Part shown: in pieces, positions 1-11,808 of the stretch
Layout of the letters: each line of letters opens with the position of its first letter
How positions within the stretch are numbered: position 1 is the first letter of the stretch
Assembly: GCF_030272615.1 (NCBI RefSeq)
Contig: NC_081413.1
Coordinates: forward strand, 606,832,209 to 606,896,208
DNA from: Cryptomeria japonica
Taxonomy: Eukaryota > Streptophyta > Pinopsida > Cupressales > Cupressaceae
Reading direction: 5' to 3'
Length of the DNA stretch: 64,000 nt
Program-made: the position numbers and the translations under genes
Notes under the pieces: generated by a model
Databases searched by the model: none
Told to the model about the DNA's origin: nothing
Seen by the model: only the letters and a program-made list of their open reading frames with translations

Positions 1-1135
1 TTTTATTTTCATTGACGAAACCCTCAGGATCAAACCACCTCCTCATCGTACTAGAAGGTAACTTGTAGTATGTGATCTTTGTTGAAATAGAAGGCTATCC
101 TTCAAATGCAGTAACTCTGAAATCACCAGATTGTAAAGTTGTAAGCAAGAAAGATTGCTTATTAAAAGATTTAAAATGCAAAAATTGTAAGTTTTCCATT
201 TACCTCACAATCTCGAAGAAAGCAACCCTTTCAGGCGCGATTCTTGGCAATAAATAAGGAACCCTTTCAAAATCAAAGACCCTGATTTTAGTGTAATTCA
301 TAAGAGCATACCAATCCCCCTAGTTATAATCAATTGGTTTCTTGGTCTCTTTGCCTCGGGGTGTTAAACAATTCAAGATTGTTGGAGACAATATGTAATT
401 CCACTGATGGCCAAGTTCCATATATACTTGCTTCATACAAAATTCCTCAAAGTACAGATAATGGAATCTATCACATCTACAGTTCCATATAGTTGTCCAT
501 ATTTGGATTGCACGTATGTTTCCATATTGATCCTCATCTTTTATCAGAAGTGGCCTCTTGCATATGTTATTCTCCCATCCCCTGTACAAGATGAGATGCA
601 TCAACAATGAATACTGTTTGAAAAAAATAATTTCATTAATTCTCTTGATTGAAGCGAGGCCTCTATTTATTTCATCTACAAGAAACTCAACATAGTCATA
701 AGGACTTACATCATGACTTTGAATATTAGCCATGAGGGTCATTGAAACAATTGACATGTTCTCATAAGCATCCATGCTTGAAAATTGGCACATTGAGTAA
801 TATGTGTACTAATAATACTCCTCAAACAACTTCGTAGAGAAAGGTGGCTTGCCAGTATCTTGGAAAACCCTCAAATACCCATTGTCATCTCTTGGCCTAT
901 GGTGGGGTAGCCATTTCCTCTTATAATAATTCTCTAACCTGTGATATTCATCAAGGATATCTCAAAAATTGATCCTCAACTGGAATCTACTCTGAACACC
1001 TGACATCTATGAAATCTTTGGATATTGTCATGTACTTTGATCCATCTGCCTAACAAATCATCTTTCTCTTTGGATCATAACTCTTTGCCAAGGCTTTTAA
1101 CAACTCCACATTGATAAATACATTTGGTACCTCCA
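1..1135 (-). pseudogene. Decayed uncharacterised ORF, possibly a plant retroelement-associated protein
   Basis: I do not recognise the family. The best-preserved part is an open frame of about 157 codons at 793-320 (minus), rich in aromatic residues, with a segment reading VDEINRGLASIKRINEIIFF. Further downstream on the same strand (about 299-201) another stretch reads RVFDFERVPYLLPRIAPERV and then stops. Upstream (about 1135-1000) a fragment contains INVELLKALAKSYDPKRKMI. The pieces are split by stops and frame changes, so this is a relic. The general look (a fold-like N-terminal segment, then an 'R-V-x-x-F-x-x-x-P-Y-x-L-P' block) reminds me of multicopy plant gag-like or plant-mobile-domain ORFs, but that is inference. 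An LTR lies immediately to the right in the opposite orientation. Confidence 0.4.
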
Positions 1136-1143
1136 GTCTCTAT

Positions 1144-2493
1144 TGTTGACATTGTCTTATAACCGGTAGGAAGAGCTTTGTGAAGGTTATTGTAAACCAG
1201 TATGTAAGTTTGTGAGATGAACCAGTAATCGGAGTAAAAGGTTAAACCCTTTTTATGTTATGTAGCCGGTAAACCCTACTAGTTGTTTTTATTAAACCCT
1301 AACTGATTACAGTTGTTGAATTGGTTATGTTGGTTTATGATCTGATGTTGAGCGGTAATGATGGTGACACATGGTCATTGTATGAAGACAAGTTTAAAAT
1401 GTTTTGGCACGATTGTTTGTCTAGGGAATGAGCAAAGTGTATTGCATCTAATGCAAAACACGTGATGAGTTACTGAGCTCGATGAAGTAGTAATTAAGGA
1501 GCAGTTGAGGTTTTCTTGACCGATGTGTAGAGATTGCTATGAAATCCAACAGTCATGCTTGTTTGTAATCTCGATGAGATGATTAGATTTTTGTTGTGTT
1601 ACTGACCTAATTGATTTGTATTTAAGGTCGATGAAGTTGTTTTGTTAAGTGTTAGCAAGAGTTGGCAGAAATCAGTTGAGTGTGTGGTTGTCGAACTGGA
1701 GAATGATTCTACAGTTTAAGTAAAGGCAGATAGAAGCTTAAATGGATCTGATCAAGCAAGTGTAAATATATTCAGACAGATCAAGAAACTCCTGTTGTTT
1801 TCTAACAATCACTGCAGAATTGAAATCCCCTAACCGGGTAAGCTCTAATAAGCTTGGTTACTTATTAAATCCTCTAACAAGGTGGTCCATTAGATTGGGT
1901 TTTCAAATCCTCTACTGAGGTTACTGCTTACAGGGTATTTGCTTCTAACAAGGCATTTGTAGTCAATCCCTTAACCGGGTGATTCCTAACAGGATCAGTT
2001 CTTAACAGGACTTTTGTAAAAGCTTTAACAAGCTTGGCTCCTAACAAGGCTAACTTCAAAAGAGTTCAGATATTATATTGTGAGTCCCATCTCACTGTGG
2101 TTTTTACCTATTTGGGTTGTCCACGTATAAATACTTGTGTCATGTGGTGAATGTTTTTGTGGTTATGATCTTATGGTTGATTTGATTAACTATTTAACTA
2201 TTTCTGATAAGGCATGATAACTGGAAGCATTGAGAAATGAAACATTGGCATATGATAAAGCATTTGGATGTTTACAAGTTAAATGTTGTTTACTGTTTAG
2301 TTGCTGTAACAATCAACCGATATTCTTATGAGTATTGATCTTGATAGTGGTATTTCATTGATAAGTTTACTTTGTATGTTTGAATTTGAGTTTGGGAAGT
2401 TTGTATCAGTTTTTCTATTTACTAATTCACCCCCCTCTTAGTAATCGACCAGATACTTATTCTTTCATCATACCATCAGTGTGTACATCTTCA
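1144..2493 (+). mobile_element. Copia-type LTR (solo or truncated element)
   Basis: The block begins TGTTGACATTG and ends near ...CATCTTCA. It has the architecture of the large copia LTRs elsewhere in the window: a G/T-rich body, a TATA-like 'cgtataaatacttg' at about 2124, and a 3' tract 'ttcacccccctctta' at about 2426. A primer-binding-site-like motif follows within 6 bases. No recognisable gag or pol follows, so it is either a solo LTR or the 5' remnant of a deleted element. The left boundary is approximate. I saw no clear target-site duplication. Confidence 0.6.
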
Positions 2494-2498
2494 TATAG

Positions 2499-2510
2499 TG
2501 GTATCAAAAC
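2499..2510 (+). other. Primer-binding-site-like motif
   Basis: TGGTATCAAAAC resembles TGGTATCAGAGC, the usual copia primer-binding site complementary to the 3' end of initiator methionine tRNA, with two mismatches. Its position 6 bases after the LTR end supports the LTR call on the left. Confidence 0.6.
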
Positions 2511-3178
2511 AAATCATACCCATGCAAGGGGGTCCAAGCACCCCCAAGACCTTTCTGCACACCTTCAAATCTATCTACATTAGGGTTTAAACCTTGTGCA
2601 TGCCTTGGACTTGCACTTGAGCCAGGTAGTTGGTCAATCAAGTCTTGATTAAACTGTCTATCCTTCTTTTGACTCTTTGATTTTTGTTGAGAAGGGGTTT
2701 ATGAAGAATTTGCCATTTTGTTGAGGTTTCTAAGAATACTAGGATGTAAAAAAGTTTTCATAATGATAAAACACAACATTTCTTCTTATAGATCTTTTTG
2801 CAAATGGGTTTGAACCAAATAGGGTCTCAATTATAGTGAACATACTCTATAATTCGACAGTCACCATAAATAGCAATCACAATAAGAGCATACAAGCACA
2901 AATCCTAGGACTTACTATTTTGAAGATATCTTATTCTATTTCAAATTATTGGGGAATTTTGATCTCCTTTACCATCAAGTAGTTTGAAGCTCAATGATGC
3001 TTATGCTAGAAACTGAAAAATCTAAAATTTTCTTGTAATGCAGTTGATCGAAAAGACCCAATTTTCTCAGTAATGCTCACTAATTCAGAATCCTATATTG
3101 TCACTAAAGTGACGACTGAGTTTGAATCTCCTTATTGATTGAAAATTCCCATCAACCTAATCCTTTTAATTCATTAAC
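2511..3178. other. No recognisable gene
   Basis: Sequence after the LTR and primer site. No gag frame, domain or repeat structure could be recognised on either strand. Confidence 0.5.
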
Positions 3179-5090
3179 GTCGTTGGGTCATTGGGACTCA
3201 AGAGGATGCCCCAACAATATGTACACTATTGGCAATTTGGAGGAATTGATTGTGTTGCATTGATGTTTGTCAATGATGTCAACACTAGCTTATTTGGCTG
3301 TCTACCGGGTTTCGATAGAGTGGTTGGATTGTGATGTTGATCTGGAGATCATCTCCGATATTCTTCGGTATGTTCAGTTTGGTGGTATTGGTTTGTTTCG
3401 GTCAATCATGTCATTCAGATGCGTGTCACATTCAATTGGTTTGGGATTTGGTGATCCGGAAGCTATCATATGTTCTAGTAAGCCTTTTGGTTACCGGTAA
3501 GGGTTTTGTTGACAGAGGTTTGTTGAAGATCTTTTGATGGATTCAATAAGTGGTGTCGGTGCAGCTTCTAGAAGGTTCTCAAGATGCTGATGGTTATCAT
3601 GTTCATGTTCCAGTTGATCCGTGGTGTTGCATTTGGCTTATGGCGACCTATTTTAGGTTTGGTGCTATTCTGCTAGGTTATGGACCGGTTTATGTAATGT
3701 GTTGGTGGATGCTCCCGATGCGTTACCGGTTGGATTTATTGTTTGGTTAATGTTGTTTCGGTCTTAGGACGACTTGGATTATCATTGGTTTGCGGGTTTA
3801 TGTAATGGATTTATTGTATTATCTTTTAGGTGGCCGACCTAATTGTTTAGGTCTCGGGTTTGTATAAATATGATGTAAGATATCTTTGTATCTATCATGG
3901 GATAGACGGTTACCGATGGGTTATGGGATTATCTATTTGCGAATAAGGTTGTAATCATCATATGTAGAGGATTTGGTCGATCATAGGTGATCGAATTGGG
4001 TTTGTGTAAGAGGTTTAATACCTCTGGTATTGAGCTTAACCGAAATTGTACTCAAGCATAGGAGATGCTATTCTTGCAGTTCAATCTTCTTTTTGGATTG
4101 TAGTCTAAAGATTTCTTGTAGTCAGTGAGGCTCCTTTTGTAATGAGTAGTGAGCTCTAGGTAGTGTGCCTTTTGCATGTGCAGGCCCCTTATATGTAATA
4201 TTTATTCGGCTGATCATTGGATAGATATTGTGGGTCTCCAATACCACCGTGGTTTTTCCTCCTTGAGGTTTTCCACGTGTAAATATATGGTGCTATGGTG
4301 TTCATCTTTGTGGTTGCATTATTACTTCTTGTTATTTTATTTTATGCATACCGGTTAATAAGTTGTTGTGCTAATAAGGTTAAAATTAATCTTACTAGTA
4401 GAAAATTGATTCACCCCCCCTTCTTAGTGTTCTTGGATTCCAACATACACATCCCAGTGATGAGCCATCTTTCTTTTCCTTTTAGACTGGATTCTTTGAT
4501 TGTGGAGGCTTCAACAATGCTAGCATGATGAGCATAATCCCAACAAAGTATTTATTGCTTGCCATATTTACCACATGGGCTGCCACATCAACTAGCTTGA
4601 CTTTTGCTTATCATCGTTGGATCGTTGGGGCATTGAAAGACACCCATCAATACCCACATTATCCATCGATAGGCCCTTTGAGATTATCATAGCATTGTTG
4701 GGTCATTGGAACCCATAAAATGTTCCAACGATCAACCAACTTCTAGTGGCACACTTCATTTTCTAGTTCACCACCTGCATGTGTCGCTATGTGCATCACC
4801 ACTATTACTATTTTTCATTGTTGGATCGTTGAGGCCAAGAAAAGGTCCCAACAACATACATGAGCTCCTCCAACATGTTTTTATTGCCACATTACTCTTA
4901 TAGCCAGCCCACCAATTTAGTTTGCCACCTCATCGTTGCATCATTGGGGCTCAAATGAGTGCCCAATGATGGTTGAGGTTTCAATGATGAACATTTTCTT
5001 GCTTGGGTCATATGATTAAACAAACTCATCGATGGATTGTTAGATCTTGAAAATCTGCCCAACGATAGGTGTTGTTTCACTGATAGGAAA
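3179..5090 (+). repeat. Irregular array of short inverted-repeat (hairpin) motifs
   Basis: A roughly 36-45 base motif recurs at about 3180, 4615, 4693, 4817, 4932 and 5027. The general form is GTTGG(g/a)TCNTTGG...CCCAACGAT, so both ends can pair. Clear examples are GTTGGG (3182-3187) with CCCAAC (3210-3215), and TCATTGGG with CCCAATGA in the copy at about 4940-4970. With the inserted solo LTR removed, the spacing is about 80-210 bases, so this is a degenerate array rather than a satellite. The bases between copies share little. It has no coding potential that I can see. Confidence 0.5.
3227..4445 (+). mobile_element. Solo LTR of a copia-type element with 5-bp target duplications
   Basis: TACAC occurs immediately left (3222-3226) and right (4446-4450) of a 1219-base block. 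The block ends ...TTGGATTCCAACA, as do the LTRs of the copia element at 35389-41246. Its start, TATTGGCAATTTGG, aligns with TGTTGG of that element, so the canonical TG has become TA. The internal 'gtttgtcaatgatgtcaaca' and the 3' 'ttcaccccccc' tract also match the copia LTR. No internal region is present, as expected after LTR-LTR recombination. It is inserted inside the hairpin array. Confidence 0.8.
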
Positions 5091-6569
5091 ACCATTTAAA
5101 CAACTTATTATGCACGTAGACATTTGACAAATTATTAGGACACATAAAGGGTACGAGGAGTTTGTGCGCTAAAGGTGTAACAAAATATTAGGCTTAAGGT
5201 ACTTATGAAGAATTCAACTGGGCTCGACGGGGAAAACTAACACTGGGGGCCAATTAACTCAATGATAATAATACACTTAATGATGACTAATGCAACCCGT
5301 GATTGGATATCACAAGTCAATAAGTGTGAAAGAATACAACATAATGAGACTACGAAGCTAGGGGTTTTTATTGAGCTTAAAAGGCAAAGTGAATATCTAG
5401 ATCTATCAACTTTTTATAGTCCTAAAAAGACACTTTCAAGATAATTCAAGCGTGTGGAAGAATTGCTTTCAAATTGGCCCATTTATATGATACAATCTTG
5501 CCACTTCCATATAATAAGCAAGTCTTGAAGCTATATCAAATCTAAAACAGGTGCCCCCTATTCTTGTATTATGGTAGTTTAGGTGGTTTGTCTGAATTTT
5601 GGTTTGTGTCTAATTTTTTATGTGTGTATCTCAATCCTCTCAGGCTCCTCACTGAGTTATTTTATTTTTAGATTGTTACCCAATGTTGCTAAACTAGAGA
5701 TTCTAAGTTCCTACTACATTCTTATCAATATTGGTCCCTATTCATAGCCAACTGTTACCATGGTTTTTCACTCCATTTTGATAAACCATTATGTTGTTTA
5801 TTTATGTGGACTGAATGAATTCCTAAATGTCTCAAGAGTCTTGAGTATTGTGTCTTTTCTCTAAAAGTTCTTTGAAAATCTCAATACTTAGTCATTTTTA
5901 TGTCTTATCAAAATTTACGTGTGGTTTTGAAACCACTATTAGACTTTGTTGAGGTTCTCACAACCCATTTGGATCCCGATGAAGATATATCTTGTTAATA
6001 ATCTTTCTAAAAGTTCAAAGTATTTTTCATTTTTCACCTTTAGTCCCAGACTTGACAAGTCATTTGTTCCTTCAAAAATGATCAAAGTCTTTCCCTTATT
6101 AAAGGCAACGAACATGAGACAATTTTTGACAACCTTGTCAGAGGTCATTGGGGTTCTCACAACTTGACATTTCTCCAAAAATTTTCTTCATTACAAAGTT
6201 TTCAAAGTGAAATAAATAAAAGAGAAGGGAAGTTTCTTTTAAGGTGACGAGCATTGGGAGTTTTAAAACCAACATTGAGAGTTGACATGGTTTCCACAAC
6301 CTTGTCGGACTCCGACAAGAAACTCAAAACCAAAGGAATAGAAAGAAAGGACCAAGAAGAAATGAGCAAGGAAGAAAGAAAGGAAAAGTAAGTATCTACT
6401 CTCAATCGCTCAAAAGTCAATCTCACTAGTATTGGTGCTTCATTTTCAAAACTCTCTACACAAAACTGACCAACACAAGGGGACACTCTATAAATTTTTT
6501 CCTAGAATTCAAATCTATTGTTTTAAGTCAAACCTACAAAGATGAAATATAAGTACTTGGGGTTATAGG
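5091..6569. other. No recognisable gene
   Basis: Short interrupted frames on both strands around 5262-5560 and 5939-6486 could be relics of a transposon, but none shows a known domain. Nothing here can be supported as a gene. Confidence 0.45.
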
Positions 6570-9563
6570 AATATTTTTGGACTAGACAAAACCCTACCCA
6601 AAATTGGAGACACACTAGGGTACATAAACCTTGATGAATTTTGGGAAAGGGTTAATCACCTAAATAAGCATCCAATCACACAAAGATTAACCAAGAGTGA
6701 TTTGCTTGAGGCTTCTAAATTCCAATTGTGGTGTAATCTATAGATTTGGTTCTTGCATGCATAAATAGGTGCAACCTAGAGATTAGGGAGATAAAGACTA
6801 ATGATGACAAAGTTTTAATCACTCTAGACTAAGCCACAATTAGTGGATGTTTTAGGCTTCTAGAAAGGGCAATATATGCAAATTGGGACTTTTCAATTTC
6901 ATAGTCACAATTCAGTGAGAAAAAAGGGGCTTTACGGAAACATAATAGCTAGGGAGTGGTTTGCGACACCCAAGAAATGGCAAGACCAATTACAGACCAT
7001 ACACAAGTCTCATTTTAAAGGGGAGATCACTGAAATTATAATTCTATTGCATAAGTTGTGAGATAATATGAATGCACATAAATTTGAAGATTGGATGTTT
7101 TCTTTGTGCAAATCATATGCACATGAGAATAATACCTAGATTGGGCTAGCCTAATCAGCGATAGACACCATTCGATGATTACAGATTTTTCTCTTAGTAA
7201 ATTTTTATATGTCATCCTATTTTTTCTACATGATAGATTGCACTAGGTCATGGCTTGGGCTTAGGCGTGTTGAACTCTATGATAACAACATCCAGTCTAC
7301 AATTACTATCCTGACTTGCAATTGGAGATGTGTTGAGAGGAAAAAGGTTGGAATTCAGTTTCCTATTAAAATTGGACACTACATATGTAAGCCTCTATTT
7401 GATTCTCTTATTATTGAAAGGGACGCGGTTAAATAAACCATCACTACCTATGATTGCTACATATTTCCTTTTGATAGCAAGGACTTTGTCAAGAATAATC
7501 TGTATTTGGGCTCTACATTTTATCATGTGCCATGTATGGAAGACTACTGGGCAAATTGTTTGGATGAATATGAAGTTAGAAAGAGGAGTTCGATAAGGAT
7601 GAGCTTGAAACAAAATTGTTACATTTCAGTTAGGTTGGGATATAGAAGGGGTGGGGTCAAATGATGAATCTAATCTAGTTTACCCCATTTTTACTTCTAA
7701 TATTCAAATGCACCCCACAATCCCCATTGATTAGAGCTTGTAGGAGCCAAAGGACCTTCATTAATAAGGATTGTTGTGGTCCTGAGAAGAACCCAACTAT
7801 GACTAGCCAAGAAAAAGGCAGAAGCATCAAAGGTCTACACCAAAGGAGGATAGAAGGCACAAGGTCAAACTAATCCTAGTTCTATAGGGACTTCTTCCTC
7901 GACAATGCCCACCCCAACTAAACAAACTATTACTCTAGGTGGAACTAGAGGTGGAGACGAGCCACTTGAAAAGAAAAAATCTCCAAAGAAGACATGTGGG
8001 GATGGTTTGACTAAAGATATTGGAATGAGTGAACAAGCAAATAAGGATGCAGGTAGAGGAAAAGAGAAATGATGCAAAAAAAGAGAAAGAAGAGATGAGG
8101 GGCAAGAGCAATGAGTTAAAAATAATGGAAATATATTCTTCCAAACCCTCACAAGAATCTAAAAACACCCCTCAAAAGGATAAGGCTCCTTCATCTTTCC
8201 CTTTAAATCTACATAATGCCACAAAAACTCCCCCACTTAAGAGGGCCCTCTAGTTCACTCCTGATTTTTTGAAAAGTGCTCTAGGTTCTCCTTCTTCTCC
8301 ATCATGGTTTGGAGAATAAATTGTCAAAGAAGAGAAAAGTTGAGCTTGTGAAATTGCCAACTGATGATATTGTAGACAAATTACTATAGGTATTGTAGAC
8401 ACCTAAAAGTTGCACAATGAATTAAGTGAATCTTATTCATTTAATTATTCTTAATTCTTCCAATTAATTAAATTAAGATTTAATTAATATCCCTATTCTT
8501 CTAATTAGCCTAAGGTTTGATAAAGTACCCTTAAACTATCCTAACCTATTAATTAAACTAAGGTTTGATAAAGTACCCTTAGCCATTTAATTGAATAAAT
8601 CTTATTTATTTAATTAAAATCCCCTTTTCCCCTTTTTGATTAAATTCACATTTAATTAAAATCCCTTTTGCATTTAAATAAATCAAAATTTATTTAAAAA
8701 TCCCCCCCACTTGCAAAATCCTATAAATGCAAGTTGCATCCCCTTTTTGGCTAAATTAAATCATTTTAATTTACCAAAATTACCCATTTTCCCTCACCCA
8801 CTTGCAAAATCCTACATTCCCCTAATCATTCTTCTAGAAGCCTTCTAATCCTATCCTAATCATGTCCTATTCTCCTAATCATGTCCCATCCCTAAAATTG
8901 GGGGAGTCACTTCTCCAAATTTGGAAGAAAGTCTTTAAAATGCATTTAAGACTTTATCTATTTCAATTAGTTAACTTGTTGAGTCTTCCAAACATGTAAG
9001 CCTCTTACATAAACCACTAGTGGTTTTCCTCTTTGGGCAAGTTAGCCTCCAAGGTTTTCAAAAGGTCATTGGGCAACAAGGGGAAAATGGGACAACCATC
9101 ATGGACAGACAGAGCAAGAACTTACAAAGATCATTGGGATGGGCATGGATGAAGTTGCAGATAAGAATACTGTCACAGAGGTCCATGATACTCAATATAT
9201 AGCATGGAAAGAGAGCATCAAATAGAATGATACTTTCCTCAAGAAAAACATCAAAGAGTAAAGCAAGTTGCTCATAGATTGCAACCGAATGTTAAATGGG
9301 ATAGCTCAAGAATTCATAGATATTGGATGCCTAATTAAAAGGAAGGATAACAAAGGAGATGCCACTACAGATGAGCTAAAAGTTGAGTTCCAAAATACAA
9401 TCTATGTCCTAGTCTCAAACCCAAAGGCCTTTAATGAGGAACACTTAAATAAATTGGTGATGATTGATTCAACATTGCATTGGTATGTAAACCATGTAAA
9501 GACTTTCTCTTCTAGAAATGAATTTGTTCGGACTAACAGAGCCTTATGGAAGCTCAGGTTTTA
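6570..9563 (+). pseudogene. Decayed uncharacterised ORF, interrupted by an insertion
   Basis: A coherent but broken plus-strand reading can be followed. Around 6760-7130 it contains SEKKGLYGNIIAREWFATPK and HFKGEITEIIILLHK. Around 7209-7260 it reads MSSYFFYMIDCTRSWLGLRR. Around 7470-7620 it contains STFYHVPCMEDYWANCLDEY. A Lys/Glu/Ser/Pro-rich low-complexity stretch follows at about 7900-8260. After an AT-rich insert (8394 to about 9050) it resumes at 9080-9563 with EFIDIGCLIKRKDNKGDATT and ends at a stop near 9562. Many stops and frame changes show it is dead. I do not recognise the family. It resembles anonymous multicopy ORFs common in large plant genomes, possibly retroelement gag-associated, which is inference. 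Confidence 0.4.
8394..9050 (+). mobile_element. AT-rich LTR-like insertion
   Basis: This block starts TGTAGACACCTAAAAG, is far more AT-rich than the ORF it interrupts (many aattaatt/atttaatt runs), and has a TATA-like 'cctataaatgcaag' at about 8719. These features fit a gypsy-type LTR or LTR fragment. The right boundary is approximate, and I found no matching target duplication, so the call rests on composition, the TG start and the interruption of the surrounding reading frame. Confidence 0.4.
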
Positions 9564-11632
9564 GAGCATTGTGATTTTGAGAGTTTCTTTGTCTGTGTGC
9601 ATGGAAATTGAATATTGTTTAATGTTGTTTTCAGGATATGAGCTTATATAGTTTGAATATCTTTTCCTTTTTTGAATGTTGGTATTCATATTCATACAAG
9701 TAGTCTTCATCAATTTGTGATGTTTTAGCAAACTTTTAAGACCCAAAACTTTTCCTTTTATGCATTAACATTTTAATGGTGATTATTTTATGAAAATTAG
9801 TAACCTGTGAGCCTCAATTTGATACTTTCATTTTAAGAATCCTTTCACATTCGTTACATACTGATGTGAGAATGTTAGAAGCCTTCGCTACTTTCTAGTT
9901 AAAAGTATATTCCAATTTTAAATTCATAAAAAATCAAATATTTGATCATATGAAGGGAGCTATGGCTTTTTAAAATTTAGAAGAAAACTAATCAATAGTT
10001 TCACCAACTATTTGTTATCAGTTTGTCTTCATATTTGAGCAAATTAGAGTCAATCTACTTACTATTTTGAAAAGACAAAATGTTAACCAACATAAACTCA
10101 TAGTGAAATTAGCAGACATTAAAATTTTGTTAATTTTAATTATGGCTTATGCCCATTCTCAATTCAGCTCTAATGTTTCATAATCGAATTACACAATATA
10201 TATAATGAATGCCTTATCACATGAATATTTAAAATTTTCTATTTTTTGTATTTTCACTTCTTTTTTTAATCGAATCCCTTGTTATACCCTTAAAAAAACC
10301 CTATATCCACTATTGTCCCATAAAAAAGGCCTTATACGAGAATCATGTACCCTCATTTCCCATTATAGTCACTATTGTACCGTTAGTGGAGCATAGACTA
10401 AAGCAATGACACTTTATACCTTAGTGTCACTATTGTGCTTCAATATGTTGCCACTATACTAATAGACTAGTGCTCAAATTGGTTGAAGCTACAAAGAATT
10501 AATAAGTTGAAGCCTTTTATTAATGCCATCAAAAGATAATCAGACCTCTCATTGAGGCAACATTAGAATTACATCAAATTAAAGACCTACATGCCATCTA
10601 GAAAGAGAAACCAATGCATGACATCTCTTCAAGTTGAAGGGGAAACTAAACACTCAAGTCAATAAATAAAATAAAGAGAAGCATTGGCACCTACTTTAAA
10701 CGGATAGTCTTCAAATTAAATATTATACTTCGGGCTTGGAATTTGATGGAATGTCTTTCCAACGATGTTGACATGACGTGCCTTCCAATACAACATGAAC
10801 AGGGAGGACCTTTTATCTGCAACAAGGTGCTTTCACCAATCAAGCTAAGGCCCTCACCCCTCTTCTAAAACCCTACAATGCATTTCACTTTCTAAATTTT
10901 AGAAACCATAGTTTGAGCATTTGTCAAAGAGCCTATAATGGAATTCTAAAGCTATTTGAAAGAAGAAAGGAAAATGGATCTATAAGAATTTTGTTTCTAG
11001 ATGGGTACAAAGTTAGGGGGATTTGTCAAATTGTGAACAAAATTGAATTTAAAAATCAAATAATATTGACTATCCTAAATTTGAATAATAGGAACATATC
11101 TCAAATTTATTTTGTGAGAACTTCTCTTAATGTACTAAGGATTAAAAAACTATACTTTTTTAATTATTTCAAGAAGTTCAATTTCAAATATAAAGGCTTC
11201 ATTTACAAGAAAACTCTAGGATAATTCTTTAATTTTCCTAAACAATATCATTTTAAAATCAAACAAAATTAAGAACATGAGATAATAGTGTGAGAAATTT
11301 ATTGCTACAATCACAGTTAATTTTAAATTATTCAAGATAAACTTACAAACGTTCTAAAAATACAATTTTTTTTTTATATTCTACCTTTGAAAATATTCTA
11401 AATTGGTGTATTTTTATACAGAAAGGCATAACTGTAAGCAAAACAAATAGCAAGTCTGATGCAAAAAGTGCAGTGCAAAGACTTTGTTTTTAAAAATGGT
11501 TGATTTTTTTTATTTTTATTATTGTTCTAATTGAATGGAAGGTAAAATTTTTATTTTATTTTTAAAATTTGGCATCTATCAGTATATTTTACATAGATTT
11601 TTAAAAATATAAATATACTAGATATATCAAAT
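9564..11632. other. No recognisable gene
   Basis: AT-rich DNA with short random frames only. The longest plus-strand frame (10913-11224) is Asn/Ile/Lys/Phe-rich, as expected from AT-rich noncoding DNA, and matches nothing I know. Confidence 0.5.
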
Positions 11633-11808
11633 ATTATAAAATAATAGTTCGATAAACGGAGTGATTTCTCGTGCGTTTGATCATCTGTAATAAAGGTGAC
11701 ACTGGGTTTGGTTGCAAGGCTCGGGGTTCTGTTGTGAAAATCAGTAATGTAGAATACAGTAATATCAGGGGCACATCGAAGCTTTATTAACAATATTTGC
11801 AATCGAAA

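Noticed and set aside
3179-5090. CRISPR-like array
   Set aside because: Motif copies are degenerate and irregularly spaced, and the sequence is eukaryotic.
1-9563. Treating the two decayed ORFs (1-1135 minus, 6570-9563 plus) as copies of one family
   Set aside because: I could not align them convincingly by eye; the resemblance is only in general style.
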